Assembly (NCBI RefSeq): GCF_030252345.1
Contig: NZ_CP126980.1
Coordinates: forward strand, 2,805,501-2,869,500
Source of the DNA: Actinoplanes oblitus
GTDB lineage: Bacteria; Actinomycetota; Actinomycetes; Mycobacteriales; Micromonosporaceae
DNA length: 64,000 nt
Reading direction: 5' to 3'
Below the pieces are notes generated by a model. That model saw only the letters and a program-made list of their open reading frames with translations, was not told where the DNA came from and searched no databases. Position numbers and translations under genes: made by a program. Shown piece by piece: positions 16,901 through 24,567 of this stretch (positions are counted from its first letter, which is position 1; each line of letters starts with the position of its first letter).

Positions 16901-18136
16901 TCAGGCGGCGCTGACCGGCACTCGCACCACGGCGTCGAACAGGTAGCCCAGCGTGTTGTAGCGGGCCACCTCGGGCTGGGTGGTGTCGTGCACGTCGGTG
17001 GCCCGGGCCAGCAGTTCGTGGGCGCCGGCGGCGGGCCGCCAGTCCAGCTCCCAGCGCTGCCAGGCGCCCTCCCGCGACGGCCCGATGAACCGGGCGCGCC
17101 GCCAGGTGGCGCCGCCGTCAGTGCTCACCTCGACCTTGCGGATCGGCCCACCGGCCGACCAGGACCGGCCGGTCAGCGTCGTCCGGCGGCCGGCCGCGAA
17201 CGTGGTCCCCGCCTCCAGCTCGAACGCGCTCTTGATCACCTGCCGGTCGAACGGCTGCCCCTCGGCGGGGAATTCCGGACCGAACAACCGGTACCACTGG
17301 GTGTTCCACGGAGAGAAGAGCGGTTCGGCGGACACCTCGATCCGCCCGACCCACTTGATGCTGGCGATGCCCACCCAGTGCGGGACGATCACCCGGACCG
17401 GGTAGCCGTGGTCGGCGGGCAGCGGCTCGCCGTTCATCTCGTAGGCCAGCAGGACGTCGTCGAAGGCCTTGGCGATCGGGAAAGGGCGGCGGACCGGGCC
17501 CAGGTCCACGCCGCCGGTGACGTAGTCCGGGTCCAGGCCGCTCGGCTGCACGTCGACAGCGTCGCGGCGGATCCCGGCGCGGCGCAGCACTGTGGACAGG
17601 CGGACGCCGCGCCAGCGGGCCACGCCGACGGCGCCGAGGCCCCAGGCCGTACCGGAAACGGTCTGGCCTTGCTGCGAGCTGTAGTAGCCGCGGCCGTTGC
17701 CGGCGCACTCGACGGTGACCGTGTGGGTTTCCGCCGGCAGGCGGCGCAGGTCGCGCAGGGTGAAGTGGGCGGCGGCGCCGCGCAGGCCGGAGCCGGCGAC
17801 CTCGAGGCTCCAGGTCGCGGCGTCGATGATCGGCGTGCTGGTGTGGTTGCGCACGAAGAAGCGGTCGATCGGGACGAGGTAGCCCTGATCCCTCAGCGCC
17901 GACCACCTCGTCTCCGCGTTGGTGCCGAGGATCCGGAACAGCTCCGGCGGCAGCGGCTTGACGATCGGCGACCCGGCGGCCGTGGCCGGGCTCGGCGGCA
18001 GGCCGGCGGTACCCGCGGCACCCGCCGCGCCGACGGCCGCGGCCAGGGCGAACAGGTCGCGGCGGGAGAATCCCCGGGCCCGGCCGGCCAGCCAGTCGCG
18101 CAGTCGGGCCTCGTCGTACGCAGCCTCATCGATCAT
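16901..18136 (-). CDS. Sulfite oxidase-like molybdopterin oxidoreductase, Tat-exported
   Basis: About 411 residues of the sulfite oxidase family. A twin-arginine signal (FSRRDLFALAAAVGAAGAAG, near residues 25-45) directs folded export. The molybdopterin domain contains VECAGNGR, whose Cys is the molybdenum ligand, then DPDYVTGGVDLGPV and ADHGYPVRVIVPHWVGIASI with cofactor-contacting residues. The C-terminal Ig-like dimerisation domain follows (EVSTDGGATWRRA). No heme domain is present. An ATG three codons earlier exists, but AGGA fits the one used here. It is divergent, by under 50 bases, from an SsuD-type sulfonate monooxygenase whose product is sulfite, which supports a sulfite-oxidising role (inference). 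Confidence 0.88.
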   Translation of the reverse strand: MIDEAAYDEARLRDWLAGRARGFSRRDLFALAAAVGAAGAAGTAGLPPSPATAAGSPIVKPLPPELFRILGTNAETRWSALRDQGYLVPIDRFFVRNHTSTPIIDAATWSLEVAGSGLRGAAAHFTLRDLRRLPAETHTVTVECAGNGRGYYSSQQGQTVSGTAWGLGAVGVARWRGVRLSTVLRRAGIRRDAVDVQPSGLDPDYVTGGVDLGPVRRPFPIAKAFDDVLLAYEMNGEPLPADHGYPVRVIVPHWVGIASIKWVGRIEVSAEPLFSPWNTQWYRLFGPEFPAEGQPFDRQVIKSAFELEAGTTFAAGRRTTLTGRSWSAGGPIRKVEVSTDGGATWRRARFIGPSREGAWQRWELDWRPAAGAHELLARATDVHDTTQPEVARYNTLGYLFDAVVRVPVSAA

Positions 18137-18183
18137 GGGGGGCATCCTATCGAGCCGATGGGACTTGTGGGTAGTCTCCGCGG

Positions 18184-19326
18184 ATGGACTTCCACTGGTT
18201 TCTGCCCACCAACGGCGACAGCCGCGACATCGTCGGCGGCGGGCACGGCACGCCGGCCGGCTCGGCGGGCGGGGTGCGGCCGCTGACCATCGGCTACCTC
18301 GGCCAGATCGCGCGCGGCGCGGAGCAGCTCGGTTTCGTCGGCGCGCTCACCCCGACCGGCGCCTGGTGCGAGGACGCCTGGCTGACCACGGCGATGCTGA
18401 CCGAGGTCACCGAGCGGCTCAAGTTCCTGGTCGCGTTCCGGCCGGGGCTGATCTCACCGACCCTGGCCGCGCAGATGGCCGCCACGTTCCAGCGGCTCTC
18501 CGGCGGGCGGCTGCTGCTCAACGTGGTGACCGGCGGGGAGTCCAGCGAGCAGCGCCAGTTCGGTGACTTCCTGGACAAGGACGCGCGCTACGCCCGCACC
18601 GCGGAGTTCCTCGGCATCGTCCGGCCGCTGCTGCGCGGTTCGCCGGTGACCTTCGACGGCACCTATCTCCAGGTCGAGGGGGCGCGTCTCGCGCGGGTGC
18701 CCGAGGTGCCGCCGGCGATCTACTTCGGCGGCTCGTCGCCGGCGGCCGGCCCGGTCGCCGCCTCCTTCGCCGACGTCTACCTGACCTGGGGCGAGCCGCC
18801 CGCCCAGGTGGCCGAGAAGCTGGCCTGGATCCGCGGCCTGAAACCGGACATGCGGTTCGGCATCCGGCTGCACGTGATCACCCGGGACACCGCCGAGGAG
18901 GCCTGGGCCGAGGCGGCCCGGCTGCTGCGCAACATCTCCGAGCGGGACATCGCGACGGTGCAGGCCGGCCTGCGGCGCAGCGAGTCGGAGGGCCAGCGCC
19001 GGATGCTCGACCTGCACGGCGGCAACCGCGACGGCCTGGTCGTCTCGCCGAACCTGTGGGCCGGCATCGGGCTGGTCCGCGGCGGCGCCGGCACCGCCCT
19101 GGTCGGCAGCCACGCCGAGGTCGCCGACCGGCTGCAGGAGTACGCCGCGCTGGGCATCTCCGAGTTCATCCTCTCCGGATATCCGCACCTGGAGGAGGCG
19201 TACTGGTTCGGCGAGGGTGTGCTGCCCGAGCTGCGCCGCCGCGGCCTCTGGCGGCACCCGGCGGGGGAGAGGGACACCAGCCCCGCGGCGATCCCGTTCG
19301 CCGGTGTCCCGTCCGCCGCACGCTAG
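18184..19326 (+). CDS. ssuD: FMNH2-dependent alkanesulfonate monooxygenase (SsuD-type)
   Basis: A 380-residue luciferase-like monooxygenase. The N-terminal FHWFLPTNGDSRDIVGGGHG, LIAFRPG-like KFLVAFRPGLISPTLAAQMA and LLLNVVTGGESSEQRQFGD match SsuD-type enzymes, and NLWAGIGLVRGGAGTALVGS near residue 290 is their C-terminal mark. With a separate flavin reductase it cleaves alkanesulfonates to aldehyde and sulfite. No reductase is adjacent; the NADPH:FMN reductase-like gene at about 61 kb is a distant candidate. The divergent sulfite oxidase-like gene suggests the sulfite is then oxidised. Its stop overlaps the convergent MMPL gene by four bases. Confidence 0.88.
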   Translation: MDFHWFLPTNGDSRDIVGGGHGTPAGSAGGVRPLTIGYLGQIARGAEQLGFVGALTPTGAWCEDAWLTTAMLTEVTERLKFLVAFRPGLISPTLAAQMAATFQRLSGGRLLLNVVTGGESSEQRQFGDFLDKDARYARTAEFLGIVRPLLRGSPVTFDGTYLQVEGARLARVPEVPPAIYFGGSSPAAGPVAASFADVYLTWGEPPAQVAEKLAWIRGLKPDMRFGIRLHVITRDTAEEAWAEAARLLRNISERDIATVQAGLRRSESEGQRRMLDLHGGNRDGLVVSPNLWAGIGLVRGGAGTALVGSHAEVADRLQEYAALGISEFILSGYPHLEEAYWFGEGVLPELRRRGLWRHPAGERDTSPAAIPFAGVPSAAR

Positions 19327-21317
19327 GCGCCGATCGGCTCCGGGTTCTTCGCCGCGGCGCCGCGCTGCGCCGCGGCGGGCAGCCGGCCGGGCCACCAGAA
19401 CCGGTCACCGAGGATGGTGGCCAGGGCCGGCACCAGCACGGTACGCACGAGCAGGGTGTCCAGCAGCACGCCGATCATCACGATCACCCCGATCTGGGTC
19501 AGCGTGATCACCGGCAGCACGCCCAGCACCGCGAAGACCGCGGCGAGCAGGATGCCGGCGCTGGTGATCACCGCACCGGTGACCGCGACGGCGTGCACCA
19601 TGCCGTCCCGGGTGCCGCGCTTGCCGGCCTCCTCGCGGGCCCGGGTGACCAGGAAGATGTTGTAGTCCACGCCGAGCGCGACCAGGAACAGGAAGGAGAA
19701 GAGCGGCACCTGGTTGTCCAGCGCGTGGCCGAACAGGAACGAGCCGGCGCCGAGCGCGGCCAGGAAACTGACGATCACCGTGACGATCAGCAGCAGCGGC
19801 GCGACCAGCGCCCGCAGCAGCACCACCAGGACCAGCAGCACCACCAGCAGGATCACCGGGACGATCACCCGCAGGTCGTGCCGGGTGGCGTCGCGGGTGT
19901 CCAGGCTGGTCGCCACGCTGCCACCGACCAGCGCGGTGTCCCCGAGATTCTCCCGGAGCGCGCGGATCGCGTCGAACGCCGCGCCGGTGTCCGGCGCCGC
20001 GTCCAGGATCACCTGGATGCCGGCCTGGGTGTCGTCGCGCTCGGCGATCCGGGCCTGCGCCACCCCCTCCGTGCGGGACACCGTGGCCAGCACCGCGTCG
20101 GCCCGCTCCGGGCTGGTCAGCACCACGGTCGGGCTGGCCGCCCCGGCCGGGAAGTACTTCGACAGCGTCTCCAAGCCGGCCACCGACTCGGACTTGACCC
20201 GGAACTGCTCGGTCTGCGACAGGCCGAGCCGGGTGCCGAGGCCGCCGGCCGACAGCACGCCCAGGACGATCATCGAGACGACGGTGACGGCGACCGGCTT
20301 GCGGGCGACCGCCCGGCCGACCCGGGCCCAGACGCCCTTCTCCGCCTCGACGCCGGCCCGACCGACCCGCGGCACGAACGGCCAGAACAGCCCGCGCCCG
20401 CAGACCACCAGCGCGGCCGGCAGCACCAGCAGCGCGAAGAGCGCGGCGACCGCGACGCCGGCGGCCGCCGTGACACCCAGCGACACGTTGCTCTCCAGGC
20501 TGGCCAGCAGCAGGGTGAGCAGGCTGAGGATCACCGTGCCGGCGCTGGCCGCGATGGCCGGCCCGGCGCCGCGCAGCGCCCGGCGCATCGCCTCGAACCG
20601 GTCCTCGTGCCCGTGCAACTCCTCGCGGTAACGGGAGATCAGCAGCAGCGCGTAGTCGGTACCGGCGCCGAACACCAGCACCGTCACGATGCCGGTGGTG
20701 GAGCCGCTCACCGGCAGGCTGGTGTGCTGGGAGATCAGCGCGATGACGCCGGTGCTGACCCGGTCGGCGAGCCCGACCACGGCGAGCGGGACCAGCCAGA
20801 GCAGCGGGCTGCGGTAGGTGATCAGCAGCAGCACCGCGACCACCACCACGGTGACCAGCAGCAGCCGGGTGTTCGCCCCGGTGAAGCTGTCGGCCAGGTC
20901 GGCGGTGAACCCGGCGCCGCCGGTGACCTGCGCGGTCACCCCGGCCGGCAGCCCCTGCCGCGCCTTGGCGCGCAGGTCGGCGACCTGCTTGATCGTCTCG
21001 TCGGAGGAGAGGTCGGCCGGCAGCGGCACCGAGATGATCGCGGCCTTCCGGTCCTGGCTGACGATCGGCCGGCCGAGCGGCGTGACGGCGGCCAGATCGG
21101 CGTCGGTGAGCGCCCGGCCGTCCTTGGCGACCACCACCAGCGCGGCGTTGGTCCGCCCGGACGGCAGCTGTTTCTGCAGCTGAGCCACCCGGGTGGACTC
21201 GGCCGACGACGGCAGCGACGCGTTCGGGTCATTGGTGACCCTGGTCGACCCCGCGAGGCCGATCACCAGGCCACCCAGCACCAGTGCCAGGAGCAGGGAC
21301 GCCCATGCGCGTCTCAT
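19323..21317 (-). CDS. MMPL-family RND transporter
   Basis: A 664-residue inner-membrane transporter. Two repeats each have one large extracytoplasmic loop and about six membrane helices. The first membrane block carries YRSPLLWLVPLAVVGLADRV and GTDYALLLISRYREEL; the second carries VALGVDYNIFLVTRAREEAG. These Asp/Tyr pairs (GTDYALL, GVDYNIF) are the proton-relay positions of MMPL/RND proteins. It probably exports a lipid or drug by proton motive force. The ATG has GGAGG six bases upstream. It is divergent from a MarR regulator with a strong palindrome between them, so induction by a small molecule is likely. It has no lipid-synthesis neighbours. Confidence 0.9.
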   Translation of the reverse strand: MRRAWASLLLALVLGGLVIGLAGSTRVTNDPNASLPSSAESTRVAQLQKQLPSGRTNAALVVVAKDGRALTDADLAAVTPLGRPIVSQDRKAAIISVPLPADLSSDETIKQVADLRAKARQGLPAGVTAQVTGGAGFTADLADSFTGANTRLLLVTVVVVAVLLLITYRSPLLWLVPLAVVGLADRVSTGVIALISQHTSLPVSGSTTGIVTVLVFGAGTDYALLLISRYREELHGHEDRFEAMRRALRGAGPAIAASAGTVILSLLTLLLASLESNVSLGVTAAAGVAVAALFALLVLPAALVVCGRGLFWPFVPRVGRAGVEAEKGVWARVGRAVARKPVAVTVVSMIVLGVLSAGGLGTRLGLSQTEQFRVKSESVAGLETLSKYFPAGAASPTVVLTSPERADAVLATVSRTEGVAQARIAERDDTQAGIQVILDAAPDTGAAFDAIRALRENLGDTALVGGSVATSLDTRDATRHDLRVIVPVILLVVLLVLVVLLRALVAPLLLIVTVIVSFLAALGAGSFLFGHALDNQVPLFSFLFLVALGVDYNIFLVTRAREEAGKRGTRDGMVHAVAVTGAVITSAGILLAAVFAVLGVLPVITLTQIGVIVMIGVLLDTLLVRTVLVPALATILGDRFWWPGRLPAAAQRGAAAKNPEPIGA

Positions 21318-21332
21318 GAATCCTCCAAGGTA

Positions 21333-21357
21333 AAGAATCTCTATAGTCGAGATTCTT
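21333..21357. promoter_or_regulatory. MarR operator, 9-bp arms with 7-bp spacer
   Basis: AAGAATCTC (21333-21341) and GAGATTCTT (21349-21357) are a perfect inverted repeat. The spacer contains TATAGT (21342-21347), a possible -10 element of the MarR gene. It sits between the divergent MMPL and MarR genes, ideal for shared repression. Confidence 0.7.
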
Positions 21358-21367
21358 ACCCACATGG

Positions 21368-21880
21368 GTGGGATCTGCAACACTTACCCTCGTGGAGGAC
21401 CTGAAAGACCCAACGGCGGAACGGCAGCGGTTGCGCTCCCGGCTCGTCGACCTGCTCAACTCGTACGCCAGCGAGGCCAATCACATCGGGCACGCCTTCG
21501 CCGGGCGCAACCAGCTGCACGGTCCCGACCTGCACGCGTTGCTCGCGGTGATGCACGCCGAGCGGGCCGGCGCGCCGCTGACCCCGGGCCGGTTGGGTGA
21601 GGTGATGGGGCTCTCCTCCGGGGCCACCACCGCGATGATCGACCGCCTGGAGCGGGCCGGGCACCTGCGCCGCCTCCGGGAGAGCAACGACCGCCGGGTG
21701 GTCCACCTGCGGTACGGCGACACCGGGATGGCGCTCGCCCAGGCGTTCTTCACCCCGCTCGCGCCGCGTACCGACGAGGTGATGGCCCGGTTCGACGTGG
21801 CCGAGCTGCAGGTGGTGGAACGGTTCGTGCAGGGCATGGTGGACGCGCTGACCGGTTACCGCGACGAGCTGCGCTCGTAA
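21368..21880 (+). CDS. MarR-family regulator of the MMPL exporter
   Basis: A 170-residue MarR-type winged-helix regulator. The DNA-binding block is LTPGRLGEVMGLSSGATTAM, then IDRLERAGHLRRLRESNDRR with the wing. Amphipathic helices at both ends form the dimer interface. The start is uncertain: GTG at 21368 or GTG at 21392, neither with a good ribosome site. With the TATAGT box 20 bases upstream, a nearly leaderless message is possible. The perfect operator between it and the divergent MMPL gene implies autorepression and exporter control; the ligand is unknown. Confidence 0.88.
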   Translation: MGSATLTLVEDLKDPTAERQRLRSRLVDLLNSYASEANHIGHAFAGRNQLHGPDLHALLAVMHAERAGAPLTPGRLGEVMGLSSGATTAMIDRLERAGHLRRLRESNDRRVVHLRYGDTGMALAQAFFTPLAPRTDEVMARFDVAELQVVERFVQGMVDALTGYRDELRS

Positions 21881-21946
21881 AGACGCAACCGGGCCGCAAC
21901 ACGTGGTTCGCCAAAGTCGGCCCGGACCGAGCCGATCAACAGGCTC

Positions 21947-22801
21947 GTGCGAACCGAGCCCCTGCTTTCCCAGGCCGACGACCTGCTCGCCCGCGGTCGT
22001 GCGGAGAACGCCGCCCACCTGCTCGCGCCGATCGTCGGCCGGCAACCCGAGAACGTCGACGCCTGGCACCGGATGGCCCGCGCGCACCTGGACATGGGCG
22101 ACCCGGACGGTGCGCTGCGCTCGGCCACCGCGGCCTGGCAGCTCGACCCGCACGGCCCGGAGACGCTGTACTGGCTCAGCCGGGCCGCCACCGAGCTGGG
22201 CCGGCACCGCGAGGCGATCGACGCCGCGGCCGCCGCCTGCCGCCAGGACCCGGGCAACCCGCGCCTGCACAACCGGCTCGCCCAGGCCCAGCTCGCGGCC
22301 GGCCGGGTCGGCGACGCCCTCGACGGCCTGCGGATCGCCGTCGAGCTGGCCGGCTACGACGCCGACCTGCACGTCAGCCACGGCCGCGCGCTGTTCGCCG
22401 CCGGCCGCCCGCTGAGCGCCCGCGAGTCGATCAACCGGGCGCTCGCCCTGGAACCCGGCCACCAGGGCGCGCACCGCGCGCTGGCCCTCTTCGAGATCGC
22501 CATGCGGTCCGTGGTGGACGCGTCGTCACTGGCCCAGGCCGCCGACGAGTTCGCCCAGTCGATGCGCGTCGGACCCAGCGGCCGCGTCGACGAGCGGGCC
22601 GTGCTGGCCCGCGACGCGCTCGGCTACGCCGCCCGGGTCACCGTGATCTGGTGCCTGGTCTTCCTGCTGGGCCTGGGCGTGCTGAGCGCCACCTCGATCG
22701 TCGCCGTCCCGGCCGGTCTGTACGTGGTCCTGCTCGTCCTGGGCGCCTCCGCGGCCTGTGCCGCAGTCCTGTTCCGCCCCGCCCTGCGCCGCCGCTTCTG
22801 A
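21947..22801 (+). CDS. TPR-repeat membrane protein
   Basis: A 284-residue protein with about five tetratricopeptide repeats (residues 5-190), for example VDAWHRMARAHLDMGDPDGA and TLYWLSRAATELGRHREAID. Two hydrophobic helices follow near the C-terminus (about 230-275), ending in a basic RRRF tail. The repeats would face the cytoplasm and bind partner proteins at the membrane. The GTG start is the first in-frame option giving a compact N-terminus. No functional neighbour identifies its partner. A long tandem repeat array begins 24 bases after the stop. Confidence 0.75.
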   Translation: MRTEPLLSQADDLLARGRAENAAHLLAPIVGRQPENVDAWHRMARAHLDMGDPDGALRSATAAWQLDPHGPETLYWLSRAATELGRHREAIDAAAAACRQDPGNPRLHNRLAQAQLAAGRVGDALDGLRIAVELAGYDADLHVSHGRALFAAGRPLSARESINRALALEPGHQGAHRALALFEIAMRSVVDASSLAQAADEFAQSMRVGPSGRVDERAVLARDALGYAARVTVIWCLVFLLGLGVLSATSIVAVPAGLYVVLLVLGASAACAAVLFRPALRRRF

Positions 22802-22824
22802 CCCACCGAACCGTCGATACCACC

Positions 22825-23340
22825 GCGAGCGCCAGCCGCAGTCCCCGGCTGGTCGTGGTGGTGGTGTCGGGGGTTGGGATGCCACCGTGAGTGCCAGCCG
22901 GTAGTGCTCGGCTGGTTGTGGTGGTGGTGTCGGGGGTTGGGATGCCACCGTGAGTGCCAGCCGGTAGTGCTCGGCTGGTTGTGGTGGTGGTGTCGGGGGT
23001 TGGGATGCCACCGTGAGTGCCAGCCGGTAGTGCTCGGCTGGTTGTGGTGGTGGTGTCGGGGGTTGGGATGCCACCGTGAGTGCCAGCCGGTAGTGCTCGG
23101 CTGGTTGTGGTGGTGGTGTCGGGGGTTGGGATGCCACCGTGAGTGCCAGCCGGTAGTGCTCGGCTGGTTGTGGTGGTGGTGTCGGGGGTTGGGATGCCAC
23201 CGTGAGTGCCAGCCGGTAGTGCTCGGCTGGTTGTGGTGGTGGTGTCGGGGGTTGGGATGCCACCGTGAGTGCCAGCCGGCAGTGCTCGGCTGGTTGTGGT
23301 GGTGGTGTCCGGGGCCCGGATACCACCGTGAGTGCCAGCC
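22825..23340. repeat. Tandem array of 53-bp hairpins at 63-bp period
   Basis: Seven near-identical 63-bp units start at 22887, 22950, 23013, 23076, 23139, 23202 and 23265. A diverged 62-bp unit precedes them (22825) and a partial one follows (23328). Each unit holds a 53-bp palindromic core running from GGCTGG to CCAGCC, with GGTGGTGTC facing GATGCCACC so that an RNA stem could form with G-U pairs, plus a 10-base linker GGTAGTGCTC-like. Related single cores occur at 9136, 9219 and 61770. The high identity between units suggests recent expansion. I regard it as non-coding. Confidence 0.85.
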
Positions 23341-23355
23341 ACGGACCGTGGCTGG
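23335..23355. repeat. Perfect 10-bp-arm palindrome closing the array
   Basis: CCAGCCACGG (23335-23344) and CCGTGGCTGG (23346-23355) with one base between. It begins in the last hairpin unit and marks the array's right edge. Confidence 0.6.
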
Positions 23356-23448
23356 CGCTGGCGGAGGGCTTCGGCGTACCGGGATCGGGGGCTCCTCGGG
23401 CACCTGCGGACAGCAATCCGGATCGCGGATCGCAACCCGGACCACCGC

Positions 23449-24040
23449 GACCACTCACGGGCCTCGGGTGGCGGCTGCCACGGTGACCTGGAGTAGCCGG
23501 GCTTGGCGCCCCACCGCGACCACTCACGGGCCTCGGGTGGCGGCCGCGACGGTGACCGTCGGCGGCCGGGCTTGGCGCCCCCACGGTGATCGGCCGCGGG
23601 CCGTGCGGTGGCGGCCGGGACGGTGACCGTCGGCGGCCGGGCTTGGCGCCCCCACGGTGATCGGTCGCGGGCCGTGCGGTGGCGGCCGGGACAGTGACCG
23701 TCGGCGGCTGGGCTTGGCGCCCGGGCGGTAACCCAGTCACGGGCAGTAGGTTGCGGCGATGACCGTCGGCGGCCGGGCTTGGCGCCCCGGGCGGTGACCA
23801 GTCGCGGATCGTGGGTGGCGGTTGCGGCGATGACCGCCGGCGGCCGGGCTCGGCGAACCCACCGGCGGTGACGGCCGGCGGCTTGGCTTGGTGAACCCGC
23901 TGATCGTGACGGCCGGCGGCTTGGCTTGGTGAACCCGCTGATCGTGACGGCCGGCGGCTTGGCTCGGCGAACCCACCGGCGATGACCGCCGGCGGCTTGG
24001 CTCGGCGAACCCACCGGCCGTGACCATCAGCGACCAGGCC
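23449..24040. repeat. Degenerate tandem repeats, 65-71 bp then 38 bp period
   Basis: The word GGCTTGGCG or GGCTCGGCG recurs at 23500, 23569, 23640, 23711, 23776 and 23847 (steps 69, 71, 71, 65, 71), then at 23885, 23923, 23961 and 23999 (steps of 38). Long units carry a variable GTGACCGTCGGCGGCCGG part; short units have lost about half. The step changes break frame, so I do not read it as coding. It fills the gap between the hairpin array and the MarR gene. Confidence 0.75.
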
Positions 24041-24080
24041 TGGCCGACCCGGAACCGCCACCGCCCACTGACCCCCCGGC

Positions 24081-24485
24081 TCAGGCGAGCTTGCGCAGGA
24101 TCCGCCCCAGCTCCGCCCGATCCTCCGCCGACAGCGTGCTGAACAACCGCTCACTGGCCGCCGCCCGAGCCCCCCGGACCCCCTCCCCGGTAGCCCGCCC
24201 CTGATCGGTCAGCGCGACCAGCGTCGCCCGCCGGTCGGCCGGATCCGGCCGGCGCTCGGCCAGCCCCCGCTGCTGCAGGTCGTCGACCACCTCGGTGGCC
24301 GAGCGCGGGGCGATCCGGAGATGCTCGGCGAGCGTGCTGAGCCGCATCTCGCCGTGCCCGAGCAGCACGTTCAGCGCGCGGAACTGGGACGGGGCGATGC
24401 CCCACGGCTCCATCTCGCGCTTGGCGTGCTCCCGCAGCCGCCGGCTGACCGCCCAGAACGCCTCGTGCAGTGACTCTTCCTCCAC
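24081..24485 (-). CDS. MarR-family regulator of the ABC exporter
   Basis: A 134-residue MarR-type protein. The helix-turn-helix reads LSTLAEHLRIAPRSATEVVD then LQQRGLAERRPDPADRRATL with the wing. The start is GTG and has no clear ribosome site. It is divergent from an ABC exporter, and the gap contains two palindromes built on GGTAA, so it probably represses the exporter and itself. The C-terminus is rich in Arg/Ala helices typical of the dimer interface. The ligand is unknown. Confidence 0.85.
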   Translation of the reverse strand: MEEESLHEAFWAVSRRLREHAKREMEPWGIAPSQFRALNVLLGHGEMRLSTLAEHLRIAPRSATEVVDDLQQRGLAERRPDPADRRATLVALTDQGRATGEGVRGARAAASERLFSTLSAEDRAELGRILRKLA

Positions 24486-24493
24486 GGGAACAA

Positions 24494-24537
24494 GGTAACA
24501 GCGATTACCGTTGCTCCCTCATGTTGAGGTAACCTCA
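24494..24537. promoter_or_regulatory. Two MarR operator palindromes
   Basis: GGTAA-N6-TTACC (24494-24509) and TGAGGT-A-ACCTCA (24525-24537) lie between the divergent MarR and ABC exporter genes. Both contain the GGTAAC core. The second overlaps the most upstream possible start of the exporter, which argues for a later start. Confidence 0.6.
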
Positions 24538-24567
24538 GCTTATCGCGTACGAGAAAGGTTTCTGCTC

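Noticed and set aside
22887..23327. CRISPR array
   Set aside because: Units are repeats throughout with no unique spacers, and no cas gene is present.
22526..24154. Long open frames on both strands through the tandem repeats (repetitive Trp/Cys-, Pro/Thr- or Ser/Arg-rich products)
   Set aside because: The 63-bp period is a multiple of three, so any frame stays open. There is no ribosome site, products are low-complexity, and the frames run over the TPR and MarR genes.
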